This document shows positions 12,874 to 24,483 of a stretch of 64,000 bases of DNA, piece by piece (position 1 is the first letter of the stretch; each line of letters begins with the position of its first letter). The translations under genes and the position numbers were made by a program. The notes under the pieces are model-generated. The model did no database searches and was not told the origin of the DNA. It saw only the letters and a list, made by a program, of their open reading frames with translations. The stretch comes from Theobroma cacao (taxonomy: Eukaryota; Streptophyta; Magnoliopsida; Malvales; Malvaceae), in NCBI RefSeq assembly GCF_000208745.1, contig NC_030853.1, positions 15,699,517 to 15,763,516 of the forward strand, written 5' to 3'.

Positions 12874-13043
12874 GGTGTGTGTGTCACCAGCGCACCTCAA
12901 AACCTATACGCAACCAAGTAGTAATTACTTAATCATTTACGCATCACCAGAGCAGGTAGGTTTCTATATGTAAATGCATGCATTCGACTTAACTTAACCT
13001 AACTTAACTCAAGGCCACACTGACACTGTAAATTTTAAAACAA

Positions 13044-13092
13044 CTTTAAAACCAAAAGCTCTGTGCTCTGATCTTTAAAACCAAAAGCTCTG
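13044..13092. repeat. 29-bp tandem duplication at the Tek-1 primer-binding site
   Basis: The string CTTTAAAACCAAAAGCTCTG occurs at 13044-13063 and again at 13073-13092, a period of 29 bp. The GCTCTG part belongs to the primer-binding site, so the duplication gives a second partial copy of it. Confidence 0.85.
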
Positions 13093-13099
13093 ATAACAA
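13087..13099 (-). promoter_or_regulatory. Tek-1 primer-binding site (tRNA-iMet type)
   Basis: On minus it reads TTGTTATCAGAGC, one base different from the common TTGGTATCAGAGC primer site complementary to initiator methionine tRNA. It starts six bases after the end of the 5' LTR at 13106. Confidence 0.8.
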
Positions 13100-13105
13100 T
13101 GTAAT

Positions 13106-16098
13106 TGTCATAACCCGGTACTCCCTTCGAACCCGTGACAACCGTCGCAGTGTCCCGATTGACACTCATTACTCGGAATGTCAACCAAAACCTCGCAAGG
13201 CTTTAATATCAATTTTTCATTTCCCATATGAGTAACCGTTGCCAAATATCATGTTCTAAAAGATTTTAAGCTATTTCCAACTTAAATTAATAAAAAAGTG
13301 ATTTCTGTCTCACAAGGGTATTTTGGTCATTTTTTCTCAAAAATTTCGAAACTAGCTAAAAATGTAGTATGCGAGTATAAAATACATAATTCATAATAAA
13401 AAATAAATTTAGATGTCTAAAACATTCATTTACAGTGAAACTATAACTATTTGAATATAATAAAAATATTTAATAAAATATTATATTTTCTTATAAAACA
13501 ATATTTATAGAGTTACCGGTAAATAATTTTTGTAGCGTAAAAGCTAAATAAATTCATACATATTGTAATATAGATAACCAAAGCATAAGATTTAATCTAT
13601 AGTGACACATGGGCCCATGAACGACCAAAAGCATCAAAAGCGGTAAACCTACAGTTTTGGAGGATGCAAGTCCAACTGTAGCCCTCAACAAAGTGAGCTA
13701 TCTACCGACTATCCTGAGCCTGAAATGGGTGGAAAGGAGGGTGGTGAGATTATATAATCTCAGTGAGTAAACAAATACCATCTAAAATATGTAAAATTAA
13801 GTAAATGGAGACAGATTAAAATAAATCATCATATTGTAATTCATCACCTTTCAACTCATTTCAACCAAATAAAATCAATTCATATAAATCGAGTAATCAA
13901 CATGGCTTATGAATTTCTTAAAACTTTGGCTCGTGCCAAAATCATTCTCATACTCAGTTATCAGGGATACCTTGGCCTGGGGCTATCTCAATCGAATCCG
14001 CCAAGGTTGTTTAAAAGTCATGTACGCATAAATCATGTTTTTATTTTGAAAACATAGCCGTTCCTTGGCGTTGGTTGAGTTCACCCTCACGTGGTGGTTT
14101 GGCGTGAAGTGAACTCTAAAGTTGTACCTCGAGAGTTACCCTACACGCCTCTCCGACTGAGGTAAGAATATAATTGGGTTATCGTGCCCCTCTAATAGGC
14201 TAGTCCACGGAACCCGCCCACTGTAGCACGCTAAACCCACCAATTCAATAAAATCTGAACCGCATGACATGGCAATTATATCACAATCCAGCCTCTCAAG
14301 GCTAAATACACAGTTCAGATATTTTCAGCACAAATACCAATTCAGCCATTCATGCAAATATTGTCATAAGCCATTCGATTCAAACCATGAATTTATAGCA
14401 CATGAAAACAGTCTCCAATTACTCTATTTTCAAACCATCATTTCATTTCAAGACAATGTTATAAAATCATTTCATTAAATCACATTTTAATTACAAAATA
14501 CAAAGATTTACCATTTAACTCATTTTTCATAAAATCACAAAATCGGATAAAAACCACTTTAGATAATTAAGATGATAGTAAGGTTACTCACCATTTCGAA
14601 AGTCGAATTTCGAGTATTGTGATTCTTGATCCTCGAGTAATATCTCTTTACTTTTGCCAGAATGCTTACCACCTAAACATAATGCACAATAAGCCATTTA
14701 CTACATTTGTGCTAAATTGTTATAAAACCAATTCAGGCTCTATACTAATGCATGAAATGGGATGTAAATTGTTCGGATTATCGTCCAAATATTGTGTTCT
14801 ACACAAATTCAATTGTGTACTTAAATAAAACGGTATTGGCCTAATTCGATCTATCACTCGATTAATTGGCCAATATGTCCAATTTAACTCCAATTAACTC
14901 CATTTTTCTTCCAATTCTCCAAAACATCAAACACAATTTAAATAACTTGAAATATGGCAAAATCATCCTCACATTTTCTCTTGAAAAATTTGGCCATGGA
15001 GGTTCTTGAGGGGTATACAGTTTTTCATGCTAAACATTACCATTTTCGGTTTCCACCACCACAATTCATTAAATTCTAACCAAATAACATAAGACATCAC
15101 AAGATTCATCTTCAATATTGTCTTTATGAAATTCGACCAATGAAGAATCCATGAAGAATATGTGATTTTTCTTACTTGTTTTCCTTCCAAACATGATAAA
15201 TCAACTATAAACACTAAAATATCTCAAAATCTAATCAAATAAATCATCAAATCTTCTCTCTCCAAATTCGGTCAGCCATGAATCCTTCATGATATCTTGT
15301 GATTCAACAATGGAAAATGCAAAAGACTGCATAGGAAAGATAGATCACAAGCTAGAGTTAAGAAATTTCACCTTTGATGTCTTGATTCCTTGAAATCTAG
15401 TGATTTTCCTTTGAATTTCTAAGCTAGGGTTTAGTTCTTCTTCTTTTCTTCCCTTTTCTTCCTTTGTCCAGCCAAGAGAAATGAATTGGGAGGGTTATGG
15501 GTTGATTTTTAAAGCCAAATAATTAAATAATCCAAGCTTGACACTTGTCACCATGTTTAAAAACTTAATAATTAAGCTTTCTTTCTCCACCACATAATAT
15601 CCTTCAATTATCCATAATAATATTGGGTAAAATCCATGTGCTGGACAAGTGTTGGGTGGTGTAAAATTACAATTTTACCCTTGAGGTGGCAAAATGACTA
15701 TTTTACCCTTATGCTAGAAAAATGTCAAAATTAAAATTTTTCACTTCTCAAACTCAAATTATACTCCAAATGATCAATCTTAGTAAAAAATTTCATCCAA
15801 CACTCACATCTTAACCTCGAGTGGTAAAATGACCATTTTACCCCTAGGTCATGAAAATTCCAATTTGACTCTAAATCGGTCCTCGAACTTCGAATCACCA
15901 TTTTAAGTCATTATGGGATTTAAAATTCTCAATTTCATCTTAAAATCTCTATTTGGACTAGTTCGATGCTTAATTCAACTTAATTGTACCATTTGGTACA
16001 AAACTATCCTTTAACGATTTTCGAGGTACCCAATTAAGCAAACATGTATTCTTATGTAGGAATGGCATAATAAACATATTGTAGAGCTGGACTTGACA
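13106..16098 (-). repeat. Tek-1 5' LTR
   Basis: About 2993 bp, TG...CA, the partner of 5740-8734. On minus it runs from TGTCAAGTCC at 16098 to the GGGTTATGACA end at 13106, followed by the primer-binding site. Confidence 0.95.
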
Positions 16099-16103
16099 TC
16101 CAC
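16099..16103. repeat. Target-site duplication of Tek-1, right copy (TCCAC)
   Basis: Identical to 5735-5739. Confidence 0.95.
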
Positions 16104-16196
16104 TATAACATTTTTCTTATAATTTATTCTCTGGTTCCTGCACCCCTAGTTTTGCCATTCTACTCCCCTTTTTGTCAGCATCAAAGGAATAAGCTT

Positions 16197-18131
16197 CTAT
16201 TCGTCTAATGTGTCAGAGGGTGAAGATTCAGTGCCATAGAAAGGGTTTAGAGGAAAATGAGAGGGCTTTGGGAGAGGTGATGACTTTCTAGGGGAAGGTT
16301 CTGATGGGGACTTGCTAGAGACATTGACTGGAGCTTGAGGTGAAAAGACTAGAGTTGGTTTAGATTTCTTTGCCAACTTGGAAGACTTTTTTCTCTTGAG
16401 AAAGGATGTCTTGGTAGCCATAGTTTTCTTCCTCATCTGTGGTGCTGCAGTGGCTTCCTTCTCTTGTGAGGCTGTAGTGACTTTTTGTTTCTCTTTGCTA
16501 GAGATTGCTTTTCCTTTATAAACCGATGTAGGTGCATTTTGATTCTTAGTTAGTTCTTTTTACTAGTTTATACCTTGGCAGTTTCCATTGCAGCTTGTTT
16601 CTCAGCTTGTTTTTCCCTTATTATTTGATGAAAGATTTCCATGATAGATATCTCTTCTCTATTAGGTGGGGAGGGCTGGTGTTTCTCAGAAACATGTTCT
16701 TCCTCAGAAGTTGTCACTTCTGTCCCTTGATTAGATTTGTCTTTGCTCTAGTGTTTAAAAGATGGTGCCTTAGTTGGTTGCTCCACATCAGGATAAGAAT
16801 CTTCTACTTGAATGCCATGACTTGCATCATGAGCAGAAGACCCTTTTGCTTACAAGGTTGAGCCTTCAGCACCTTGTTGTGCTAGTGCAACACTTGGAGT
16901 TTTATATGAGTCTGCAGCAGCAGGTTCTGAGGGCACTTTTTCCTTTCTTTTCATTTCATTCTCAAGTTCAGCTATCCTCTCCTCAATCTTCTACAATCTC
17001 ATTCCTTGATTTGTGAGTTTGCCATCTATCCTTATCAAAAGATTAAAAATCATTTCACTAGAGAATTGGGAGGATGATGCCTCGGTTGGTGCTGGTATAA
17101 CAGAGACTTTGGGTGTTCTAGTGATTTTCTCACCATCCAGCTTGTATCCCATTTTGATCAAGTTGCCATAGTAAATGGCTTGATCTTTCGTCTTCACCAT
17201 GTCCATTTCATACCTCTTGGCCCAGACTCCCTTTTTATGTACAAGGGATGTGATGACATTCCCATAAGGTAGATTTACCTTCTTAAGTTTGCAAGCACCT
17301 CTCATTTTCTCAATCATAAATCTACCTGCATTGAAGGCAACCCCATTGAAGGCATGTTCCATCAGCCAAAGATCTTGAAGGCTGATGTAACTTAGGCTTC
17401 CACTTTTGCCTTGGATGTTAACCAAAACAAAATAGTGTAAAATCCTAATCTGGGGGCTGATTATCATCCCTGAATTGCTTTTTGAAGAATACTTTGCTTA
17501 CCTCCTAGTGATGATTTCCCATAATGAAGATGGATCATACTTTTCTGGGAACTCATACTCACCTTCTTCACACTCGATTTTTAGTAAGCTTCATAAATCC
17601 TCAGCAGTGACAACAATTTTTTTTTCCATTTAAATATACATTCAGACCATTTTCGACATAATCATCAGAATTCTCTAATTCCTTTTCTTTTGAAGCAATG
17701 CCAGAATAAAATTCCTTTACCAGACTTGCACTATAGGATCTATTCTTAAAGGTGTTATATCTTTTCAATTTTAGTTCATCAAAATAGTCGGATAAACTAG
17801 TCTGAATCTCTAAGTTCTCATCAAAACTCTTCCAGTCAATATATTTGCCACAGGAAATTGGTTCATTCTCAATATTTTTGAACCTCAGTTCATGCAATCT
17901 ATTTATGAACTTAGAAGATGAGGAACTAGTTTCTTTCTTGAGTGTAAGTTCGTTGTCCTTCTTCTTTTCCATTTTCTACTTCTTCTTTTTTAGTTTCTCC
18001 GATATCTCTTTTACTAACGTAGACATGATTTTTTGTTTCTTCTTCAGACTTTTCATTTCTGTCCTTTCTTCCAATGGTTTCTTCTTTTTCTTCTTTTTTA
18101 CGATTTCTTTGCTTTGTGGAGATCTCGCCAT
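16197..18131 (-). pseudogene. Cop-1 extra 3' ORF (envelope-like / plant-transposon-protein-like)
   Basis: On minus, starting at the ATG at 18131 and ending at the TAA at 16197-16199. The N-terminus is lysine-rich (KKKKKKPLEER), and a serine run precedes the folded part. The central domain includes DWKSFDENLEI, NGLNVYLNGK, SPQIRILHYF, SLQDLWLMEHAF and NLPYGNVITSLVHKKGVWAK (about 17940-17240). The C-terminus is basic and Ser/Pro-rich with KKTMATKTSFLKRKKSSKL. The central part resembles the putative plant transposon protein domain found with many plant retroelements; SIRE-type copia elements carry an env-like ORF at this place. No clear signal peptide or membrane segment is seen, so 'envelope' is only positional. 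Several stops and frameshifts break it. The same protein is encoded at 49818-51780 in Cop-2. Confidence 0.75.
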
Positions 18132-18290
18132 TTTGATTCAAGAATTTGTCTGACAAGGGTTTTGTCTAAATGATAGGGGTTTGAGTCGATTTCAGAGAGG
18201 AAAGTGTAGAGAGATGGGTTTCGCTTTCAGAGAATGCAAGGGCATTGGGTGAAGGTAGTTCAGTTTTTCAAAGAAAACCGTCTATCTTCC

Positions 18291-18299
18291 CTTTAAATA
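18291..18299 (-). promoter_or_regulatory. Candidate internal TATA box before the Cop-1 3' ORF
   Basis: On minus it reads TATTTAAAG, 168 bp before the ATG at 18131. It is followed by a leader with CT-rich words (CATCTCTCTACACTTTCCTCTC). The equivalent place in Cop-2 has TATATTTAAG and a similar leader. The function is inferred from position and composition only. Confidence 0.35.
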
Positions 18300-18537
18300 C
18301 CTGTCAGATTTTTACTATTCAAAATTTGAAATGTTCCCTCTAATGTTGGTTATTTCCCTAACTGTTTTCCTTCTTTTCTTTATTACCCGATAAACCTAAC
18401 TTTTCTTTATTTTATTCTTTTTTCTCTAAATTGATTGAGTCTTACTATTTAATGCTAAAAGAACACTCTTAGTTGACTAAGGTTTACCTTAGTTGACTGA
18501 ATGCATTCTGTGTTCTGTGTAAGAGCCAAAAGTTTTC

Positions 18538-19311
18538 CTATAATTCCTTCATACCAATCATCCCTAAATTTCTTTTAATTTCACAAAATCTATCTTCATT
18601 TAGAGGTTTGGTAAAAATGTCTGCTAACTGATTTAAAGTGTTCACAAATTCAATCTTAATATCATTTTTAATTACATGGTCTCTAATAAAGTGGTGACTA
18701 ATCTCAATGTGCTTTGTCCTAGAGTGCTATATAGGGTTTTTTGATATATTAATTGCACTTGTATTATCACAGTATATTTGTACGTTATGCATAGTTATTC
18801 CATAGTCTTTCAATTGTTGTTTAATCCAAAGAATTTGTGCACAACAGCTACCTAATGATATATACTCTACTTCAGCTATAGATAAAGTTACTGAATTTTG
18901 TTTCTTGCTGGACCATGACACAAGCATGCTACCTAGAAATTGACATGTTCCACTGGTGCTTTTCGTATCAGTTTTGCTGTCAGTAAAATCAGCATCTGAA
19001 TATCCAACCAAACTAAAAGTTGATTCTCTAGAATACCATATACCTAAAGTTTGAGTTTTTAAGAGGTATCTAAAGATTCTCTTAACAATTTTTAGGTGTG
19101 ATTCTTTAGGTTGTGATTGAAATTTAACATACAAACACACACTACACTGAATATCTGGTCTGCTTGCTGTTAAGTAAAGTAGTGAACCGATCATACCTCT
19201 ATATAGCTTTTGATCTACATTTTTTCCTTTCTCATCAAGATCAAGTCTTATGGATGAACTCATTGGTGTTGAGATTGGTTTCAGCTTTAGCATATCAAAC
19301 TTTTTGAGCAT
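18538..19311 (-). pseudogene. Cop-1 RNase H and pol C-terminus
   Basis: Continues the RT frame after a TAA that replaces a glutamine codon. It shows the copia RNase H signature in order: the connection block PISTPM, YRGMIGSLLYLTASRPDI, YSDADFTDSK with the first catalytic Asp, a SIAEVEY block with the Glu, and CDNTSAI with another Asp. After SKNPI a TAG again replaces a glutamine codon. The frame then continues through a DIFTKPL block to the normal end, TAG at 18538-18540. In an active element this domain degrades the RNA template during reverse transcription. Confidence 0.93.
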
Positions 19312-19314
19312 ATC

Positions 19315-20030
19315 TTAAGTGTACCTTTCTTGGTTGATGAAGATCTCTTCCTCACTTTGCTTAATTGGAAGACTAAGAAAGTACTTCAACTCTCCCATCA
19401 TGCTCATCTCAAATTCACCATGCATTTCTTTAGCAAAGTTCTTGCATAACACCTTATTAGTTGCACCAAATACAATATCATCCACATATATTTGTACAAT
19501 AATTAAATCATTTAAATATCTTTTAATGAATAATGTAGTGTCGATACTGCCTCTAATATAACCTTTTTCAATTAGAAATTTTGAAAACCTTTCATACGAA
19601 GCTCTAAGAGCTTGTTTCAATCCATACAAGGCTTTGTGGAGTTTGAAAACATGGTCTGGTTATTCAAAATCTTCAAAACCTAGTGGTTGTTCAACATATA
19701 CTCCCTCTTGAATGATTCCATTTAAAAACGCACTTTTTACATCCATTTGGTACAATTTGAAGTTCATAAAGCATGCAAAAGCTAACAACAACCTTATGGC
19801 TTCAATTCTAGCAACGGGTGCAAAGGATTCATCATAATCTATTCTTTCCTCTTGATTGTAACCTTGTGCTACTAATCTAGCTTTATTTCTAACTACATTT
19901 CCTGGCTCATCTACCTTATTTCTAAACATCTATTTGGTGCCAACAATAGGGTGATTTCAAGGTCTAGGTACCAATGACCATACATGATTTCTTGTGAATT
20001 GATCAAGTTCTTCTTGCATAGCCATTATCC
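19315..20030 (-). pseudogene. Cop-1 reverse transcriptase (RVT_2 type)
   Basis: Copia-type RT. Visible blocks are [46 protein letters not shown] with the first catalytic Asp, ALYGLKQA, and the active site YVDDIVFGAT, all in one frame from 19929 to 19315. A TAA interrupts it after the EDFE block. Upstream to about 20030 the N-terminal part is also readable, with two more stops. The enzyme would have copied the element RNA into DNA inside virus-like particles. The catalytic YVDD is unchanged despite the other lesions. Confidence 0.95.
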
Positions 20031-20507
20031 ATCTTTCCTTTTTTTCAGCTTCTTCAAAGTTTTTAGGCTCAATTTCAGATATAAAGGCTGAAAACTCACA
20101 AGTTTCTCTTGTTGCTTTCCTAGTTCTAACTCCTTGTGAAATGTCACCTATTATTTGGTTTTGTGGATGGTCTCTTACAAATCTCTCACTCCTTGGAAGA
20201 TCATCATGCTAATTTTCTACTCTTTGCAGATTTTCTAGAGGTGGAGTTTCATTTTCTCTTCTAGGTGAGCTTTATTCAATATTTTTATTATTTTCTAAGC
20301 TCATTTCTTCCATTTGTCTTTCTAGGATTTCTACATTGTCATCATCATCATGAATTTCTTTTTGTAAGCATTTGACTCATCAAACACTACATGGATTGAT
20401 TCTTCAATGGTTAAAGTCCTTTTGTTAAAAATCGTATAGGCCTTTGAGTTTAATGCATATCTTAAAAATATTGCTTCATCACTCTTTACATCATACTTCC
20501 CTAGGGG

Positions 20508-21394
20508 CTATTTTCTATTGTTCAATACAAAACACATACAGCCAAAGCTCCTAAGGTAAGAAATATTTGGTTTCCTACCCTTATAGAATTCATAAGGTGT
20601 CTTAGATAACATGGGTCTTATGGAGACTCTATTAAGTATATATGTTGCTGTGTTCATTGCCTCATCCCAAAAATACTTTGGTAGGTTATTTTCACATAGC
20701 ATAGTCCTAGCCATTTCTTTTAAGGTTCGATTTTTCCTTTCCACAACTCCATTTTGTTGGGATGTTTTAGGTGCAGAGAAGTTGTGATCTAACCCCTTTT
20801 CATTGCAAAATTTCTCAAATTCCTCACTTTCAAATTCTCCTCCATGATCACTCCTTATGCTAACTATGGCTAGTCCTTTTTCATTTTCTACTTTCCTACA
20901 ATGACTTATGAAAGCTAATAAAGCATCATTCTTATGAGCAAGAAAATAAACCCAAGTATATCTAGAATACTCATCAACTATTACAAAGCCATAAGATTTT
21001 CCTCCTAAGCTAGTTGTGCTTATTGGACCAAATAGATCAATATGCAGCATTTCAAGAGGTCTAAATGTTGACACAATCTTCTTAGACTTGAAAGATGTTC
21101 TAACTTGTTTTCCTAGTTGGCAAGCATCACATATTTTGTCACTTTCAAATTTTATATTTGGCAGCCCCACAACTAGATTTTCTTAATTAATTTTGACATG
21201 GTATGCAAGCTTACATGTCCTAGTCTCTTATGCCATAGCCAACTATCACTATCAGCATTTGCAACTAAACATATTTCATCATTTATTTCAAGATCCTTAA
21301 GAAATATCACATACATAATTTTCAATCTCTTTCCTATAAATGAGACTTTATTCGTACCTATATCTATTACTTCACACTTGTTTGAGTCAAACAT
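20508..21394 (-). pseudogene. Cop-1 GAG-pre-integrase and integrase
   Basis: 21394-21173 is the gag-pre-integrase zinc region (block [21 protein letters not shown]). After a frame break, 21170-20508 is open for 220 codons and is a typical rve integrase core. It shows CDACQLGKQ for the C-C pair, [10 protein letters not shown] with the first Asp, RSDHGGEFES with the second Asp, and VVERKNRTLKEMART with the Glu. The DD35E triad is therefore intact. A stop in the NNRK block ends this frame. The following part to about 20000 is still readable in pieces (EESIHVVFDES) but broken. Confidence 0.95.
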
Positions 21395-21632
21395 ACTTTA
21401 AATCCTTTGTCACATAATTGACTAATGCTTAATAAATTATGCTTCAAACCCTTAACTAATAAGACATGACTAATTTGAGTTTGGGAGTGCTTACCAACCG
21501 TACCTATTCAATGAATCTTACTTTTTGAATCATCACCAAAGGATAAGGTACCTCTCTTTCTTTTGTCAACCAGAGCAAATAACATTTTATCTCCTGTCAT
21601 GTGCCATGAGTAGCCACTGTCCATGTACCAAG
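21395..21632 (-). pseudogene. Cop-1 aspartic protease
   Basis: On minus the frame from 21632 reads WYMDSGYS with the D-S-G catalytic core, then HMTGD, a SFGDDSK block and HVLLVKGLKHNLLSISQLCDKGFKV, a standard Ty1/copia protease (retropepsin) that would process Gag-Pol. A stop lies about 40 codons after DSG, and a frame change joins it to the gag-pre-integrase part. Confidence 0.9.
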
Positions 21633-21719
21633 GCTACTTCTTATTGAGTTGAGCTCTTGAACATGTCTCCTTTAAGTGCAGCTCAACCTACAAAACAACA
21701 TTTCAGTTTTTCTTTATAG

Positions 21720-23336
21720 GTACCCATACTTTGATGGGTCCTTGAGTGTTAGTTGCAATATAAGATCCTTTAGGGACCTAAACTTTTTTTGATTTTCTGC
21801 ACATTTATTTTCTTAAAACATTCATATGATAAATGACCATGTTTACCATAATTATAACATTTAGGTAATGCATTAGCAAAATTTTTATTGTGGTACACAT
21901 CTCTTTTTGAAGATTAATTTTTTAAACATTTGAGAGCTGTGTTTTCATCAAGCAATTTTTGCAAAGCATCAGACTTATTATCCAGCTCTAATTTTAAAAC
22001 TTCAAAGTCTGTTTTGAGTGTTCTAACTCAATTTGCAAGATATTTTGTTGCTCAAAAACAGAATTGAACTCTTGTCTCATTTTTTCCAAATCATTTTCAA
22101 TAGATGCAACCTTTTTCTTTAATGTTTTGTTTTTTGAAAAAAGATTTTCAAATTCATCACAGAGGCTGTCATATTCATTTTGTAAATCATCAATGGAAAT
22201 ATCATAGGGGGATGAGGGTACCTTGGTTTCATCCTCTTGTGCCATCAAACAGATGTTTGCTTTTTCCTAAGATTTTTCATCTTCAGTTTTAGAACTTGAT
22301 GTGTCACTGTCCGACCATATAGTAGCTACCATTGCTTTCTTAGATTTCTTATTTTTCTTTGGAGTCTCATCCTTCAACAATGGACACTCGAACTTGAAGT
22401 GACTAGGTTTCTTACATTTGTAGCAGATCAGTTCTTCTTTTTTGTTGGAGTCATTTTGGTTCCTTATTTTTCATGAAGTACCTTGATCTTTTCTAAACCC
22501 TCTTCTAGCCAGTCTTCGGTTTCTTCTGCCTATAAGTTTTTTGAATTTTCGTGTGACCAGAGCTAACTCTTCATCATCATCACATGATAATTCTTCCAGC
22601 TCTTCTTCAAGGATGCTGGCTTTAAGTGCAATGCTCTTTTTCTTTTCCTTTGCTTCCCTCTTATCTTCTTCTTCTTCCTCTTTGAGCTCCAGCTCATGAG
22701 TTAGGAGAGAGCCACAAATCTCATATAAGGTGATAACATTTAGATCTTTTGCCTCTTGGATTGTAGTCACTTTAGGCTTTCAATTTTTTGGTAGACTCCT
22801 AAGCAGTATTTTTACTAATTCATGTTCAGGGATAGGCTTGCGTAGCTGACTCAATTTATTTGTGATGTTTGTAAACCTATCTAACATGCTAGTGATGTCT
22901 TCACCAGGCTCCATTTTGAACATTTCATAGATATGTGTTAAGAGGGTAATTTTGGACTCCTTTACTTGAGAAGCCCCTTCATGGATTATTCTAAGTTTCT
23001 CCCATACTTTTTTAACTGTTGTACAGCTTGAGACTTTGTTAAATTTAGTAGGGCTCAAGGCACAATGTAATGTGTTGATGGCCTTAAAGTTTATTTGAAT
23101 TTTCTTAGTTTCAGCCTCGGTCCATTCAGACTTTGGCTTGGGCATCAACTTATTTGTCACCACATTCACGGTTGAAGGCATAAAGGGTCCATTAGCTATG
23201 ACGTTCACATTTCATAGTCTATAGCTCTAATATAGATTGACATCCTAGTGCTCCAATAATGGTAATTAGAGCCATCAAATAGAGGTGGTTTGTTTGTTGA
23301 TTGTCCCTCAACCACTACTGATTTTAGTTGAGCCAT
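21720..23336 (-). pseudogene. Cop-1 gag (nucleocapsid/capsid precursor)
   Basis: The start is the ATG at 23336 (MAQLKSVVVEGQS), shortly after the primer-binding site. About 45 codons in, a one-base deletion relative to Cop-2 shifts the frame. 23208-22471 shows the UBN2 copia-gag domain (KKVWEKLRIIHEG, PGEDITSMLDRFTNITNKL, LRSLP). An acidic and lysine-rich linker follows. Then comes a CCHC knuckle near 22440-22395 (CYKC, H, C at the expected CX2CX4HX4C spacing). A coiled-coil-like segment follows at 22248-21994 (ENDLEKMRQEFNSVF). A second knuckle near 21855 has its second Cys changed to Tyr. Gag would build the particle and bind RNA; this copy is broken. Confidence 0.9.
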
Positions 23337-23380
23337 TTGGATCCTCCCAAAGGATATTAAGCCTTAATAACAGAGAACTA

Positions 23381-23392
23381 GCTCTGATACCA
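23381..23392 (-). promoter_or_regulatory. Cop-1 primer-binding site (tRNA-iMet)
   Basis: On minus it reads TGGTATCAGAGC, the standard plant copia primer site for initiator methionine tRNA, two bases after the 5' LTR end. It is unchanged. Confidence 0.97.
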
Positions 23393-23394
23393 CT

Positions 23395-24483
23395 TGTTGG
23401 TCCCAATTATACGTGCTAGAGGGGGGGTGAATAGCACAAATCGGCTCTTGACAAAATGATGAACTAATTTTCATAACAAAGAAAATAAAAACAGAGTATA
23501 CAATGCACAGTAATTTATAATGGTTCAGTTCAAGACCTACATCCACTACCTTGATTATTCAACCAAGGATTTTCCCAACAAATCCACTAAGAACAGGTGA
23601 AATTCACAAGCTTTCACCAAGCTTTACAATGGCTTTTACAATGCTTAGCTAAAACCTTTTACACTAGTTTTTCATGATCTAAACTAAAACCTAAAGTTGT
23701 TTTTCCAAGGTTCAACCACAACCTACAACAATCAAGCTGTCTTAAGCTTGAATAACCCATTAGAGTGACTTTCTCACTCTTAAGAACACAAGAAAAGTAG
23801 TAAAAGAAAGTATCTATGATCACTGGTTGATCTGAGTGGTACAAGATTGAATGCAAATTACAAATTCAAAGAATAGGCATTTAAGTGCAGACCAGTGCAG
23901 TGAAGATTTTCTGATTTTTCAACTTTCTATAGCTCAAATCTCATTCAAGGCTTCTAAAAAACTTGTTTCTAATAATTGGAATATCCTTTTATACTTGAAG
24001 AAATATCTCTGATGGCAGTTTGATAGTTTTCTAGCCGTTGGAGACAGTTGGGGGTCAGTTCTAGCCGTTACTCTGTCTTTTAGTGCAGCTTTCAAACTTT
24101 CAGGCAAAGTGCTTTTAGTCGACTGATCGATATCTTAGTTGATAACTAGTCTCTATTGTCTGCTTCTTGTTTCTGGCAGTAAGCACTTAGTCGATTGACT
24201 AATTCTTGGTTGACTAAGTTGGTTCTGTTTCTCAAACTCTTCAACCTGCTATTTCTTCAATTTGAATCTTGGCCAACCAACATTTTTCCTTATTCATTTA
24301 ATGAGCTTCCTCCTTGTTAATAGTCACGGCTCATTGTTTTTATCTCCCTTTTTATTTTGATATATACTTTGAAGGATTGATTTATTAATTTCATACATTA
24401 TTTTTCCTGCACACTTAAGTAAAGGCATTAGACACAAATGAATGAGAATGTTTTACTATCATCAAAAATTAATGGAGTCAACA
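23395..24483 (-). repeat. Cop-1 5' LTR
   Basis: 1089 bp, TG...CA, partner of 3933-5031. In the sense direction (minus) it starts TGTTGACTCCATTA at 24483, carries TTAGTCAACC/TCGACTAAG words in the U3-like part, and has a TATA box near its middle. Confidence 0.95.
23986..23993 (-). promoter_or_regulatory. TATA box of the Cop-1 5' LTR
   Basis: On minus TATAAAAG, preceded by CTTCAAG. The same words occur at the same LTR position in the other three Cop LTRs (4530-4523, 40862-40869, 53090-53097). It would drive the full-length transcript. Confidence 0.7.

Larger units (their letters stand above)
5740..16098 (-). mobile_element. Tek-1: Ty3/gypsy element with ~3-kb LTRs, apparently non-autonomous, inserted in Cop-1
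   Basis: Two direct repeats of about 2.99 kb flank a 4.37-kb interior, with a perfect 5-bp duplication (TCCAC). A tRNA-iMet-type primer site lies inside the right LTR and a purine tract inside the left LTR, so it reads on minus. LTR ends that read CGGGT(C/T)(G/A)TGACA on minus, followed by a TTATCAGAGC-type primer site, together with the very long LTRs, are typical of the Tekay/Del chromovirus lineage; that assignment is inference. No protease, RT or integrase motif was found in the interior. The only coding candidate is the 180-codon frame at 12873-12334. It probably depended on proteins of a related autonomous element. Confidence 0.9.
3933..24483 (-). mobile_element. Cop-1: Ty1/copia LTR retrotransposon with extra 3' ORF (SIRE/Maximus-like), interrupted by Tek-1
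   Basis: A complete element bounded by LTRs of about 1.1 kb and a perfect 5-bp duplication (ACTTG). The internal order on minus is primer-binding site, gag, protease, integrase, RT, RNase H. This order (integrase before RT) defines Ty1/copia. A further ORF follows pol, and then a polypurine tract, the arrangement known from the SIRE/Maximus lineage. Without the 10.4-kb Tek-1 insertion (5740-16098) and one copy of its duplication, the element is about 10.2 kb. The two LTRs differ at about 19 of the first ~225 plus-strand positions by eye, so the insertion is old. All ORFs are broken. Cop-2 (40303-53707) is a second member in the opposite orientation. Confidence 0.95.
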
